Origin: an uncultured Lachnospiraceae bacterium | GTDB lineage: Bacteria > Bacillota > Clostridia > Lachnospirales > Lachnospiraceae | Direction of reading: 5' to 3' | Length of the DNA stretch: 64,000 bases | NCBI GenBank assembly: GCA_947175055.1 | Contig: CAMWLJ010000003.1 | Span: 1 to 64,000, forward strand | Part shown: positions 1-10,360 of the stretch, one piece after another | Numbering within the stretch: the first letter of the stretch is position 1 | How the letters are laid out: the number at the start of each line of letters is the position of its first letter | Notes under the pieces: generated by a model | The model's input: the letters and a program-made list of their open reading frames with translations, nothing else | What the model was told of the DNA's origin: nothing | Databases searched by the model: none | Program-made: the position numbers and the translations under genes

Positions 1-75
1 TCGGCACAAATTCTTGGTTGAATAAATTGCTCATCAGAGAATTTATTCAACCTTCGGCATCTTAATTCTACATAA

Positions 76-113
76 CAAAAATGCAGGGCACGGATCACTC
101 CGCAGTCCTGCAC
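76..113 (-). terminator. Rho-independent terminator downstream of the NlpC/P60 gene
   Basis: On the minus strand gtgcaggactgcggagtgatccgtgccctgcatttttg: GC-rich hairpin followed by T5, just past the stop at 129. Confidence 0.6.
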
Positions 114-128
114 TTTCTTCTCTTTTCT

Positions 129-1430
129 TTATACAATTCTTCTGACCGTAATAATATTCCGATATGTCGCCGATGTGATCTTGATCCCGGAACGTTCCGT
201 ACTGGCGTGGACGATCTGACCGTTGCCGATATAGATTCCCACATGTCCTCCGTAATAAATGATATCACCGGGCTGGGCCTCCGAGTATGACACTCCTCTT
301 CCGGCTCCTGACTGTGCATAAGAACTTCTCGGCAGAGAATAACCGAAATTCTTATAGACTGCCAACACAAACCCGGAGCAATCCGCCCCGTTAGTCAGGC
401 TGGTCCCGCCGGCTACATAAGGATATCCGACATATTTACACGCAAATCTTGCTATCTCCTGCCCTTTACTGCTGCCGGAAGATGCCGGCTTTCCGGAAGT
501 CTCATCAGGTTTCTTGGAATCGTCGGATTTCTCCGGCTCATCCTCGGTTTCCGAAGTATCTTCGTCATCCGTGGTCCCCGGATCCTCCTGCTGCTCGCCA
601 TTCGCCTCCTGTTCGGCTTTTCTGCGCTCTTCCTCCTGTTTGCGTCTGCGTTCTTCTTCCTCCTTGCGCTTACGCTCTTCTTCCTCTCTGCGCTTGCGCT
701 CTTCCTCTTCCAGCTTCCTGATCTGCGCAGTCTCCTGCTTGATCTTCGCCGTGTAGGCAGCGGCTTCTCTTTTCGCCTTAGCCAGCACGGCGTTGTAGTT
801 CTCATATTCCTGTCTTTTCTGCGCCAATACTTCGTTCACATAATCCTGCTGTTCCTCCAGCTCTGTCTTGGAAGTCACAAGCTCTGATTTCTCTTCCTCC
901 AGCCTGTCCTGCAGCTGTGCCACCTGCTGTACCGTGGCCTCGTACTGTTCTAACAGTGTCCGGTCATACTCATACAGCTGCTCTATATAATGGGCCTTGT
1001 TCATCATATCGCTCATGCTCTGGGCACCAAGGAACAGCTGCAGATAAGACTGGTCTCCTTTTTCATACATAAATTTGATGCGGACTTTCATGGATTCGTA
1101 CTGCTCGTCCTTCTCCGCCACCGCCTCATCATAAGCCACCTGCGTGTTGGCGATGTCTTCTTCCTTCTCCGTGATCGCCTCCTGGATCAGATTGATATCC
1201 GTCAAAAGCGCCACCATCTCGGCATCCAGGTCACTGATCTCTTCCTCCACGCCCTCCTGTGCATCCTGATAACCGGCAATCTGCTGGTTCACATTGTTAA
1301 GCTGGGACTGATTTCTCTTAATGTCTTCCTGCAGGCCGGAGATCGTCGTCGCCAACACCGGTTCCGCTGTCAGCATAAACAGCAGGAAAACCATCATCAC
1401 ACAGAAAATCCGTGTTCCTTTTCTTCTCAT
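129..1430 (-). CDS. Secreted NlpC/P60 peptidoglycan hydrolase with N-terminal coiled coil
   Basis: Signal peptide, long coiled coil, E/R/K-rich linker, then NlpC/P60 motifs DCSGF, HVGIYIG, VHAS. ATG at 1430 has an AAGGGG Shine-Dalgarno; the ORF-track start at 1448 is a TTG. Confidence 0.88.
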   Translation of the reverse strand: MRRKGTRIFCVMMVFLLFMLTAEPVLATTISGLQEDIKRNQSQLNNVNQQIAGYQDAQEGVEEEISDLDAEMVALLTDINLIQEAITEKEEDIANTQVAYDEAVAEKDEQYESMKVRIKFMYEKGDQSYLQLFLGAQSMSDMMNKAHYIEQLYEYDRTLLEQYEATVQQVAQLQDRLEEEKSELVTSKTELEEQQDYVNEVLAQKRQEYENYNAVLAKAKREAAAYTAKIKQETAQIRKLEEEERKRREEEERKRKEEEERRRKQEEERRKAEQEANGEQQEDPGTTDDEDTSETEDEPEKSDDSKKPDETSGKPASSGSSKGQEIARFACKYVGYPYVAGGTSLTNGADCSGFVLAVYKNFGYSLPRSSYAQSGAGRGVSYSEAQPGDIIYYGGHVGIYIGNGQIVHASTERSGIKITSATYRNIITVRRIV

Positions 1431-1535
1431 CTTCCAGTACCCCTTCAATTCACGCGGCTCCGTGTCTTCTCGCTCCGCCGATCGCCTTCACGTCTCAGGA
1501 GCCGTATACTCCCACTGCGTTCTTCCGGACTTGGC

Positions 1536-2936
1536 TTAAAGTTCGCAGTTATTCACGGTTCTCGGGAACGGCACTACGTCTCTGATATTGCCCATACCCG
1601 TCAGATACATCACGCATCTCTCGAAACCAAGCCCAAATCCTGCATGTCTTGCGGAACCGTATTTTCTAAGATCAAGATAGAACTGATAATCTTCCTTATT
1701 CAGTCCAAGCTCTTCCATCCGCTTCTCCAGCAGCTCCAGATCATCCTCTCTCTGGCTGCCGCCGATGATCTCCCCGATACCCGGCACGAGGCAATCCATT
1801 GCCGCCACCGTCTTACCGTCCTCATTCAGCTTCATATAGAACGCCTTGATCTCCTTCGGATAATCTGTCACAAACACCGGGCGCTTAAACTCCTGCTCTG
1901 TCAGATATCTCTCATGTTCCGTCTGCAGGTCACAGCCCCAGCTTACCTTATACTCAAAGGCGTCATTGTGCTTCTCCAAGATCGCGATCGCATCCGTATA
2001 AGTCACATGAGCGAAATCGGAATTCAACACATGGTTCAGACGCTCGATCAGCCCCTTATCCACAAACTGGTTGAAGAAGTTCATCTCCTCCGGCGCATTC
2101 TCCAGCACGTAGCGGATGATATGCTTCAGCATCGCCTCTGCCAGCATCATGTCGTCCGTCAGATCTGCAAAAGCGATTTCCGGCTCGATCATCCAGAACT
2201 CTGCCGCATGTCTCGTCGTGTTGGAATTCTCCGCCCGGAAAGTCGGCCCGAAGGTATATACATTCTTAAATGCAAACGCATAAGTTTCCACATTCAGCTG
2301 ACCGCTGACGGTCAGGTTCGTCTCTTTGCCGAAAAAGTCCTGGCTGTAGTCCACTTTGCCGTCCTCTGTCAGAGGCAGATCGTTCAGATTGAGTGTAGTC
2401 ACCTGAAACATCTCCCCTGCACCTTCACAATCGCTGCCCGTGATGATCGGCGTATGCACATACACAAATCCTCTCTCCTGGAAAAAGGTGTGGATCGCGT
2501 AAGCGATCAGAGACCGTACCCGGAACACGGCCTGGAAAGTATTTGTCCGCGGACGCAGATGAGAGATCGTGCGCAGATATTCAAAGCTGTGCCGCTTCTT
2601 CTGTAGCGGATAATCCGCCGTTGATACGCCTTCCACCATAATTTCTTCCGCCTGCATCTCAAACGCCTGCTTAGCTTGTGGTGTCGCCACGATCTTACCC
2701 CTGGCCACGATCGCAGATCCCACGTTCAGTTTGGAGATCGCCTCAAAGTTGGCAAGGTTATCATTGTACACCACCTGCAGCGGCTCAAAAAATGTCCCGT
2801 CATTCAATACGATAAACCCGAATGTCTTGGAATCTCTGATACTTCTCACCCAGCCGCCGACGGTCACTTCCTTCTCAATATAGTCGCCACTGTTACGGTG
2901 CAGATCCTTTAAATCTGTCAAATTCATGCTGCTCAT
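1536..2936 (-). CDS. asnS: Asparaginyl-tRNA synthetase
   Basis: Class II aaRS motifs with N-terminal OB fold ([74 protein letters not shown]). Confidence 0.96.
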   Translation of the reverse strand: MSSMNLTDLKDLHRNSGDYIEKEVTVGGWVRSIRDSKTFGFIVLNDGTFFEPLQVVYNDNLANFEAISKLNVGSAIVARGKIVATPQAKQAFEMQAEEIMVEGVSTADYPLQKKRHSFEYLRTISHLRPRTNTFQAVFRVRSLIAYAIHTFFQERGFVYVHTPIITGSDCEGAGEMFQVTTLNLNDLPLTEDGKVDYSQDFFGKETNLTVSGQLNVETYAFAFKNVYTFGPTFRAENSNTTRHAAEFWMIEPEIAFADLTDDMMLAEAMLKHIIRYVLENAPEEMNFFNQFVDKGLIERLNHVLNSDFAHVTYTDAIAILEKHNDAFEYKVSWGCDLQTEHERYLTEQEFKRPVFVTDYPKEIKAFYMKLNEDGKTVAAMDCLVPGIGEIIGGSQREDDLELLEKRMEELGLNKEDYQFYLDLRKYGSARHAGFGLGFERCVMYLTGMGNIRDVVPFPRTVNNCEL

Positions 2937-3058
2937 GTCTTCTCTCCTTCTTCTCTATACCTTAATCTACAGTCTATTTGTTTTTACTCCATTCCGAAAC
3001 GTCACAAACTCTAACTGAACTTGTTCAGTTTGTTGAACGAAATTGCGCATCAGAGAAT

Positions 3059-4141
3059 TTACTCTTCCTTCGCAGATACCGCCTCAATCTTTCCGTTTTC
3101 CTTCAGGAAGTCCATCACCTTGTCCCTCATCAGCTGTTCCTTCAGAAGCTCGATATCCGAATTCTCCCTATAGTCTTTCTCTGACTCATAGTGATAGTTC
3201 TCTACCCTGGTATCAATCTCCGCCTGCACTTCCTCCTCCGTAGGATTTAATCCCTCGGCATCCGCGATCGCCTGATACATGATATACTGCTGGGTCAATT
3301 CCAGGGAATCTTCCTGGAATTTGGCCTTGTAAGTCTCTTCGTCCATCCCATAGTAATTCTTCATATAATCATTCAACTTCATTCCCTGCACGGAAGCCTG
3401 CGCATTCATAGCGTCTTCAATATTCCTGGCGAAACGCTCTCTCATCTTCTCCGGCGGTTCTTTAAACGTACAGTTTGCCATCACGGCTGTCGTCAACGCA
3501 GATTCGATCTTGTTCTCATAAGTCTGCACTGCCGCCTGATAAAAATAATCATATACGTAGTCCCGCAGTTCTTTCTCTGTCCCGCAGCCCTCTATACCCA
3601 AGGACTCCACAAACTCATCGGTAAGCTCTGGCAAGGTCTGCTTACTGATGCCATTCACCTTCACCTCGAATACTACCGGCACCCCGGACAGATCGGGATT
3701 ATTGAGATACGGATCGGGAAAGCTTAAGTTCAGGGTCACTGTCTCCCCAATATCTGCACCGATCAAGCCGTCCTCAAACCCGTCGATGAACTGATGGGAA
3801 CCGATCGTCAGACTTGCCCCTGCAGCCGAGCCGCCATCAAAGGTCTCCCCGTCAATATATCCCGTGTAATCCATATTGACGGTATCCCCCTCAGCTACCG
3901 CTCTTCCAGTCACTTCCTCTGTCGTCGCATGCGCGGATCGGATATACATCTCGATATACAGATCCACCACATCGTCCCCAACAACAGGTTCCTCTGCCGA
4001 TGCTTCGATACCGGTATACTCCCCCAGAGTGACATAGTCAGCCGCCTTGATATCTTTCAGGTATTCTTTATCTCCACATGCCGTCAGCAAGGTTGCTGAT
4101 GCCAATAAAGCAGCCAGAACCTTTGCCCTTTTTCTTATCAT
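3059..4141 (-). CDS. FKBP-type peptidyl-prolyl isomerase lipoprotein (trigger-factor-like)
   Basis: Lipobox LLTAC near the N-terminus; FKBP core VAEGDTVNMDYTGYIDGETFDGG...GFEDGLIGADIGETVTLNLSFPDPY; trigger-factor-like C-terminal helical region. Confidence 0.85.
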   Translation of the reverse strand: MIRKRAKVLAALLASATLLTACGDKEYLKDIKAADYVTLGEYTGIEASAEEPVVGDDVVDLYIEMYIRSAHATTEEVTGRAVAEGDTVNMDYTGYIDGETFDGGSAAGASLTIGSHQFIDGFEDGLIGADIGETVTLNLSFPDPYLNNPDLSGVPVVFEVKVNGISKQTLPELTDEFVESLGIEGCGTEKELRDYVYDYFYQAAVQTYENKIESALTTAVMANCTFKEPPEKMRERFARNIEDAMNAQASVQGMKLNDYMKNYYGMDEETYKAKFQEDSLELTQQYIMYQAIADAEGLNPTEEEVQAEIDTRVENYHYESEKDYRENSDIELLKEQLMRDKVMDFLKENGKIEAVSAKEE

Positions 4142-4534
4142 AATAATGTAAGCCTCCTTCCTGTGGCCGGATCATCCGTTAGCAGTCTTCATTTCCATCA
4201 GATCTGCCTTTACTATTCACGGCCCAGAAGCCGCCATAGTAACGATTCGCCTTTCCACTGCCACACTCTGCCGCGCAGTATACTTACCAGATAATGTACT
4301 GTCTTCGGCAAACCCATATTTTAATGCCGGGATCACACGTTGCAGTCCACGCAAAGCTCATATCCAACAATATCCGTGATATCTTTTGCCCCAAGCACCA
4401 TTTAAATAATATATCATAATTTTTTTGCTCTTAAAAGGGGGCAAAAAAATTTCGTTAAGATTCCCCTGTTGCCTAATATGACAAACAATGTTAAAATATT
4501 TTCTATATGCAGAAAGTATTCGGGAGGTAGTTTT

Positions 4535-5011
4535 ATGAACACATTAACCATAGTTTTGTTAGTTATTCTGGCAGTCCTGTTGATCGCTGTTGTCGTGCTG
4601 TATTTTCTGGGCAAGAAAGCGCAGAAGAAGCAGGAAGAACAACAGGCACAGATCGACGCCATGAAGCAGACGGTCTCCATGCTGATCATCGACAAGAAAC
4701 GCATGAAGATGAAAGACGCGGGACTTCCACAGGCTGTGATACAGCAGACGCCGAAGTGGCTCCGCGGCTCCAAACTTCCTATCGTCAAGGCAAAGGTAGG
4801 CCCGCAGATCATGTCCCTGATCAGTGAAGATAAGATCTTCGATTCCATACCGGTAAAGAAAGAAGTGAAGGCCGTAGTCAGCGGTATCTATATCACCGAC
4901 GTCCGGGGGTTACACGGCAAGCCTGTCGTAGTCGAGCCGAAGAAAAAGAGTAAATTCAAGCAGCTGGTCGAACGCGCACAGGAGAAAGCCGGAGCCAAAC
5001 CTGTCAAATAA
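4535..5011 (+). CDS. Hypothetical membrane-anchored protein (one N-terminal TM helix)
   Basis: MNTLTIVLLVILAVLLIAVVVLYFLGKKAQKKQ anchor; SD gggagg upstream of the ATG at 4535; terminator follows. Confidence 0.7.
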   Translation: MNTLTIVLLVILAVLLIAVVVLYFLGKKAQKKQEEQQAQIDAMKQTVSMLIIDKKRMKMKDAGLPQAVIQQTPKWLRGSKLPIVKAKVGPQIMSLISEDKIFDSIPVKKEVKAVVSGIYITDVRGLHGKPVVVEPKKKSKFKQLVERAQEKAGAKPVK

Positions 5012-5056
5012 GGACGAGCCTATCCGTTTGTATATCTATCTGTATACTTATCTTAT

Positions 5057-5092
5057 ATATGGCCCTCCTGAGAGGGCCATATGTTTTGTTTT
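5057..5092 (+). terminator. Rho-independent terminator
   Basis: atatggccctc-ctga-gagggccatat perfect 11-bp stem followed by gttttgtttt. Confidence 0.8.
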
Positions 5093-5103
5093 GATCCACG
5101 TTC

Positions 5104-5553
5104 TTAACTTAAAGAAAAACTGCTGCTTGGTTTGGAGGCAATATTGATCGTAATGTGGCAATCTGAGAGAAATTCATAGTTTACATCAAGTGCATAATCC
5201 ACATCAACAACAATATTCTCCTGCCCCTCTTCAATCTGTATCTTCTTAGTGTCGATCCCGATCAGAATCTGACCAAAAGGTGTATTGTAACTCGTCAGGT
5301 TCTTTTTATTCTCCTGAAACACCATATGGACATTCACAAGCCCGCTGCGGCTTATCTCCAGCATGTGCTCACTGAATTTCAGCCTGTTTTTGGTAGCCTG
5401 GCTAAACCCTTCCATCATCTCCTCATAGAGTACATAGTGTCTGTCATTCTTTTTATAATAATCACCGACCACAACCGTCTCAATCTGATCCGAGTCTTCC
5501 TCCCGCTGATCAAACTGCAGTCCTTTTAGTGTCAACAGCACTTCTTGTGTCAT
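5104..5553 (-). CDS. DUF1934 family protein
   Basis: 149 aa calycin-like beta-rich protein resembling YwiB/DUF1934 (QIETVVVGDYYKKNDRHYVLYEE... NTPFGQILIGI). Confidence 0.7.
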   Translation of the reverse strand: MTQEVLLTLKGLQFDQREEDSDQIETVVVGDYYKKNDRHYVLYEEMMEGFSQATKNRLKFSEHMLEISRSGLVNVHMVFQENKKNLTSYNTPFGQILIGIDTKKIQIEEGQENIVVDVDYALDVNYEFLSDCHITINIASKPSSSFSLS

Positions 5554-5580
5554 ATATCATTTCCCGCTTTCTTTAAACTT

Positions 5581-6939
5581 CTATCCTTCCTGTTCCAGGC
5601 TTCTGTACCCTCTGATCTTCACGAAATAACTGGTGACCAGGATCGCATCTGCGCCAAACCATGCCAATATCTCTGCATAGAATATCCCATTCTGTCCCAT
5701 CAGTACCGGCAGCAAGAGCGCACTCAGCGTTCTCATAACAAACTCTGCAACTCCCGACAGCATGGGAAGTACCGTGTTTCCCATCCCCTGGATCGCGGAA
5801 CGCAGTACATGCAGAAGATACAGGACCGGAAGGCAAATGCTCATGATAGACAGATAGTAATAGGCCACCTTCATGGTCATCTCATACTCTTTTGGTGTAC
5901 CGGAAATAAAAAGGCTCAGTATGTGCCTGCCTCCAAGGAGCATCACTGCCGCGATCATAACTGCCGTAACGGTTCCGACCATGACCGCCGACCGCACGCC
6001 CTCTTTGATCCGCCTGATCTTACCCGCTCCCAGATTCTGCCCGACATATGTGACCATGGCATAACCATAAGATGTAGCCGCAATCTCCAGCAGGCCATAC
6101 AGCTTATTCGTCGCCGTAAATCCGGCGATGAATATGACCCCAAAGCCATTCACGACAGACTGCACGATCATACCGCCCACCGCAATGATCCCATTCTGAA
6201 ATGCCATCGGAGACCCCAGAAAAAGCAGTTTCCTTGTCATCCCCTGATGCAGTCCAAAATCGGAACGCACAAAAGAAAGCATCTCTATCTTCCGAATATG
6301 GTAAATGCAGAAAAGCGCCGATACGAGCTGTGCGATCAGCGTCGCGGCAGCCGCCCCTGCGATCCCCATATGGAAGCCAAAGACAAACAGAATGTCCAGA
6401 GAAATATTAGTTAGAGAAGCCACGATCATGGCATTCAGCGGTGTCCGACCGTCACCCAGCGCACGCAGGATACAGGCCAGAAGATTATACAACATGACAA
6501 TGGGAATCCCCGCAAACATGATCCTCAGATACAAAGATGCATTACCTATGATATCTGCGGGTGTCTGCAGGATATGCAGGACCGGCATCACGATCGCCTG
6601 TCCGACAAATGTCAGGATGATCATGAAGATCGCTGCCAGGCACACCGAATTGCCAATGACTTTCCGCAGCATATCCTCATGTTTCGCTCCGAACTCCTGC
6701 GCCATCAGAATACCAAAACCCTGTGTGAATCCCTGGATGATGCCAAGCATCATCCAGTTGAGCCAGTCCGATGCGCCGAGCGCCGCCAGCGCCTGTACAC
6801 CAAGCCCCTTGCCGACCACCATCGTATCTACAACCGTATACAGCTGCTGGAAAATATTACCTGCCATCAGGGAAAACGCAAATGACAGAATCAGCGGCGT
6901 CGGCTTTCCTTCCGTCATTTTCTTGATATGAGTACTCAT
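5581..6939 (-). CDS. MATE family efflux transporter
   Basis: 452 aa, 12-TM pattern, typical N-terminus LILSFAFSLMAGNIFQQLYTVVDTMVVGKGLG. Confidence 0.93.
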   Translation of the reverse strand: MSTHIKKMTEGKPTPLILSFAFSLMAGNIFQQLYTVVDTMVVGKGLGVQALAALGASDWLNWMMLGIIQGFTQGFGILMAQEFGAKHEDMLRKVIGNSVCLAAIFMIILTFVGQAIVMPVLHILQTPADIIGNASLYLRIMFAGIPIVMLYNLLACILRALGDGRTPLNAMIVASLTNISLDILFVFGFHMGIAGAAAATLIAQLVSALFCIYHIRKIEMLSFVRSDFGLHQGMTRKLLFLGSPMAFQNGIIAVGGMIVQSVVNGFGVIFIAGFTATNKLYGLLEIAATSYGYAMVTYVGQNLGAGKIRRIKEGVRSAVMVGTVTAVMIAAVMLLGGRHILSLFISGTPKEYEMTMKVAYYYLSIMSICLPVLYLLHVLRSAIQGMGNTVLPMLSGVAEFVMRTLSALLLPVLMGQNGIFYAEILAWFGADAILVTSYFVKIRGYRSLEQEG

Positions 6940-7130
6940 TCTTCTCTTCCATTCCGAAGCGCTTATCTGTCGTCTTGAAAACCGCCATAATCCTACCCGG
7001 AAGTCTCAGCTTTATCGGCCGAATAACCTGCGGCAGAGTACAAGGCGTCGTGAGCAGTAACCCTACTCAAACAAAAGATCCGGAATCTGCGCGGAAAATG
7101 CACCGCTCCCCCGTTACTATCATCCGTCAC

Positions 7131-7970
7131 TCAATACGCTTCTATATTAATTACCTTCGCAGATAATATCCCGTAAGTCAAGATGGAGTTTGCGAACTTC
7201 TGAAATTTATCTGCCGCATCACTGACAAAGAAGCGATACAATTCCGTCCCCAGCCCCGGGCGGTGACTGCTCTCCAACCCTGTTTCCTGCAAAAGCCGCT
7301 TCAGCTCATGAGCCGTCTCATAAGCAGGATTTACCAACGTCACATCCGGTCCCATGATCCTTCCCACCGTGGAGCGGATCATCGGATAATGGGTACAGCC
7401 AAGGATCAATGTGTCAATTCCCACGTCGATCAATTCCGTCAGATATCTTTTGGCGATCTCATCCGTCACGGGATCCTCCCACAGTCCCTCCTCCACGAGA
7501 GGAACAAAAAGCGGGCAGGCCTTGCCCAAGACCGTTGCCTCCCCATTATTTTCCTGTATGTACCTTTTATAAATACCGCTGCCTATCGTCGCTTCCGTAG
7601 CAATGACGCCTATCTTCCCGTTTCTGGTAGCCTGGATTGCCGTCCTGGCTCCGGACTTGATCACGCCTATGATCGGAATATCCACTTCCTGTTCCAGCAC
7701 CTCCAGTGCATACGCGCTCGCCGAATTGCAGGCGACTACGATGGCTTTCACTTTCTGTGTCTGCAGAAAGCGCACTATCTGTCTTGAAAATTTGATGATC
7801 GTCTCTCTGGATTTGTTGCCATAAGGAACCCGCGCCGTATCACCGAAATATACGATCCGCTCGTTGGGCAGCTGCCGCATGATCTCCCGTGCCACGGTCA
7901 GGCCGCCCACTCCCGAATCAAAAACCCCTATGGGCCTGTCACACAAAACTTCCTGTTCATTCTCACACAT
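7131..7970 (-). CDS. murI: Glutamate racemase
   Basis: IGVFDSGVGGLTVAREIMRQLP, VVACNSASA, LILGCTHYP motifs. Confidence 0.96.
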   Translation of the reverse strand: MCENEQEVLCDRPIGVFDSGVGGLTVAREIMRQLPNERIVYFGDTARVPYGNKSRETIIKFSRQIVRFLQTQKVKAIVVACNSASAYALEVLEQEVDIPIIGVIKSGARTAIQATRNGKIGVIATEATIGSGIYKRYIQENNGEATVLGKACPLFVPLVEEGLWEDPVTDEIAKRYLTELIDVGIDTLILGCTHYPMIRSTVGRIMGPDVTLVNPAYETAHELKRLLQETGLESSHRPGLGTELYRFFVSDAADKFQKFANSILTYGILSAKVINIEAY

Positions 7971-7979
7971 AGTAATCCC

Positions 7980-8351
7980 CTATTCTTGCTCAACCTGCGA
8001 ATGTCGAAACCATTGCTGCTCTTCCAGCCATTCCAACAGTCTGCTCTTAATAACGATCTCATCCCCGGACGCATCCAAAATATCCCTATAGCTGGCTTCC
8101 TCTATCACTTTCTCTTCACCGTCTGCCACAATGATCTGCTGAAAAGTGCCCTCCGTAAAGCAAAGTTCAGGATAAAGAACACCCCACCAGATCAGGGCGA
8201 ATATTCCGGTGACCATTGCCCGCAGACGCAGATCACAATATCTGTTCCATACTATCCGTCTCACACGTTTCTTCCACATAAGATCACACTCCTGTCCGCC
8301 GCCTTTCCGACTGCTATAAGGAGTGTAACCATTTTGAACGTAACTATTCAT
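7980..8351 (-). CDS. Hypothetical protein with one TM segment
   Basis: Open frame directly upstream of murI; alternative start at 8279 (MWKKRVRR) has a better SD (aggag). Confidence 0.5.
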   Translation of the reverse strand: MNSYVQNGYTPYSSRKGGGQECDLMWKKRVRRIVWNRYCDLRLRAMVTGIFALIWWGVLYPELCFTEGTFQQIIVADGEEKVIEEASYRDILDASGDEIVIKSRLLEWLEEQQWFRHSQVEQE

Positions 8352-8362
8352 CCTGTACTTTC

Positions 8363-9073
8363 TTATATCCTGCTCTTTATTCTCTTCTTTCCTGCGTTCT
8401 CCTGTTCCAGCCTGATCTGCTTGATGATAGACTTCTCCTGATTATCAATATGCAGCCTGGCGGCCTCGGCAGCCCTCCCTTTATCCCGCGCTGCTATGCT
8501 TTCATATATCATTCTATGCTCATTCACCAGATTATCATGCCGGCTTTCGTCTTTGATATATTCAAATCGATACCGATACATCTGCTCCGAAAGATTGTTG
8601 ATCAGCTGGATCAATCTTTCATTGCCGGTCGCCTGCACGATAATATCATGCAGCGCTACGTCCGCTGCAGCGATCGTGGCTGCATCCTCCGTCGAAGTGG
8701 CATGCTCAAACTTATCACACGCCTGCTTCAGATTCTCCATTCCCTCGTCACTGATCCTGTCGCATGCCAGCTCCGCACAGAGTGCATCCAGTGCACGCCG
8801 CACCTCCAATACATCCTTCAGGCTCTTCTCCGTGATCTGTGCCACTTCCGCCCCACGGCGCGGGATCATGATCACCAATCCCTCCAGCTCCAGTTTACGG
8901 ATTGCCTCCCTGATCGGTGTCCTGCTGACACCCAGCTTATTAGCCAGATGAATCTCCATCAACCGCTCACCCGGCTTCAATTCACCAGTCAGTATGGCTC
9001 TGCGCAGCGTATTGAACACAACATCCCTTAAAGGAAGAAATTCATTCATTACCATCTCAAAATTAGTCCCCAT
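8363..9073 (-). CDS. GntR-family (FadR/FCD) transcriptional regulator
   Basis: wHTH ILTGELKPGERLMEIHLANKLGVSRTPIREAIRKLELEGLV followed by an FCD helical domain. Confidence 0.93.
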   Translation of the reverse strand: MGTNFEMVMNEFLPLRDVVFNTLRRAILTGELKPGERLMEIHLANKLGVSRTPIREAIRKLELEGLVIMIPRRGAEVAQITEKSLKDVLEVRRALDALCAELACDRISDEGMENLKQACDKFEHATSTEDAATIAAADVALHDIIVQATGNERLIQLINNLSEQMYRYRFEYIKDESRHDNLVNEHRMIYESIAARDKGRAAEAARLHIDNQEKSIIKQIRLEQENAGKKRIKSRI

Positions 9074-9136
9074 GCAATCAGATCCCCCTTCCCGCGGTCA
9101 TCTCCTTACCTACTTCTTCATCCACCTTCTTCGACT

Positions 9137-10033
9137 TCATGCCATTTCCTGCGCAGAATATCCATAACCTTCCTTATAAAATGTTGTCACAAAGATCTGC
9201 TTTGCCAGCTGCCTCTGTTCCACTGTCTGCGCCGCCCGCCTTGCCGTCTCCTTTTCCTTAAAAATGCCAAACACCGTCGGCCCGCTGCCGCTCATCAGCG
9301 CGTTCTGAGCGCCCTGCGACCTAAGCAGTTCCTTGATCTGTTCGATCACCGGGTACTCCCTGACCGTTACCGTCTCCAATACATTGCCAAGCCTTTCAGT
9401 GATCCCATCCATCTCCCCCTGCTGTAAAGCGGCGATCATACCGTCTATATCCGGGTGCCAGGCCAGCCTGTCAGCGTGTAAATTCCCATACACAAATGCC
9501 GTGGATACATTGATATCCGGCTTGGCGATCACAAGATGCGCCTCCGGCGGCGCAGGCAGCGGCGTCAGGATCTCCCCGATCCCTTCCGACAGCATGGTGC
9601 CTCCCACGATACAGTAAGGAATATCCGCTCCCAGCCTGACCCCCAGCGTCTGCAGTTCCGGTATGGAATATCCCAGCCCAAAGAGCTCATTTATCCCCCG
9701 CAGGGCTGCTGCTGCATCAGCGCTCCCGCCCGCCATCCCGGCGGCAATGGGGATCCGTTTCGTCAGCGTGATGCGCACACCCTCTTCGATCTTCTTTTCC
9801 TGAAAAAGCAGGCTGACAGCTTTACAGATCAGGTTGTCACCGTCAAGCGGCAGCTCACTGTTGTCCGTCCGCAGCTCGATGCCTGGCTGTTCTCTCTTCT
9901 CCAGCACAAGTTCGTCATAGATATCTACCGTCTGCATGATCATCTTCACTTCATGATAACCATCCGCCCTGCGCCGCAGGACATCCAGACCGATATTGAT
10001 CTTCGCATATGCTCTTTGTATGACTTTATCCAT
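9137..10033 (-). CDS. ispE: 4-diphosphocytidyl-2-C-methyl-D-erythritol kinase
   Basis: AYAKINIGLDVLRRRADGYHEVKMIMQTVDIYD; RIPIAAGMAGGSADAAAALRGINELFGLG; ALMSGSGPTVFGIF. Confidence 0.96.
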   Translation of the reverse strand: MDKVIQRAYAKINIGLDVLRRRADGYHEVKMIMQTVDIYDELVLEKREQPGIELRTDNSELPLDGDNLICKAVSLLFQEKKIEEGVRITLTKRIPIAAGMAGGSADAAAALRGINELFGLGYSIPELQTLGVRLGADIPYCIVGGTMLSEGIGEILTPLPAPPEAHLVIAKPDINVSTAFVYGNLHADRLAWHPDIDGMIAALQQGEMDGITERLGNVLETVTVREYPVIEQIKELLRSQGAQNALMSGSGPTVFGIFKEKETARRAAQTVEQRQLAKQIFVTTFYKEGYGYSAQEMA

Positions 10034-10360
10034 AATAATCCCCCATTCCTGCGCATCCTGTGAACCAACGTCATTAAGTTAGCCGAACACGTCTGTCATT
10101 TTATAGTTCTCCATACGCGCAGAAGCCCTTATATTCAACCGATCTACTTATTATTTTACCCGCAAGATTGCATTTTGTATACAAGAATTGTACTTAATTA
10201 TATACAAAACGGGTGTGTTTCGTCAAGTTTTATCCCGTTCCATCATTGGCCTTTAAGCCGCATGAACACTGGAATCTATAGTACAATTTTCAGAAATAAA
10301 TCTGATAAAACAAATTCGCAAGGGCAACAACGAGTATACCAATCTGCTGCCTTCCTCTCT

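Noticed and set aside
514-756. Ser/Leu/Arg-rich 80-aa plus ORF
   Set aside because: Reverse reading of the E/R/K repeat in the NlpC/P60 linker; not a separate gene.
990-2606. 538-aa plus-strand ORF
   Set aside because: Lies antisense across the NlpC/P60 N-terminus and asnS; H/R/L-rich shadow ORF with no domain.
3059-4141. Bona fide trigger factor (tig)
   Set aside because: Has a lipobox signal and lacks the ribosome-binding N-terminal domain, so called a secreted FKBP-type lipoprotein instead.
6975-7166. 63-aa ORF / possible tRNA-like segment between MATE and murI
   Set aside because: No cloverleaf could be drawn by eye and no protein motif; left unannotated.
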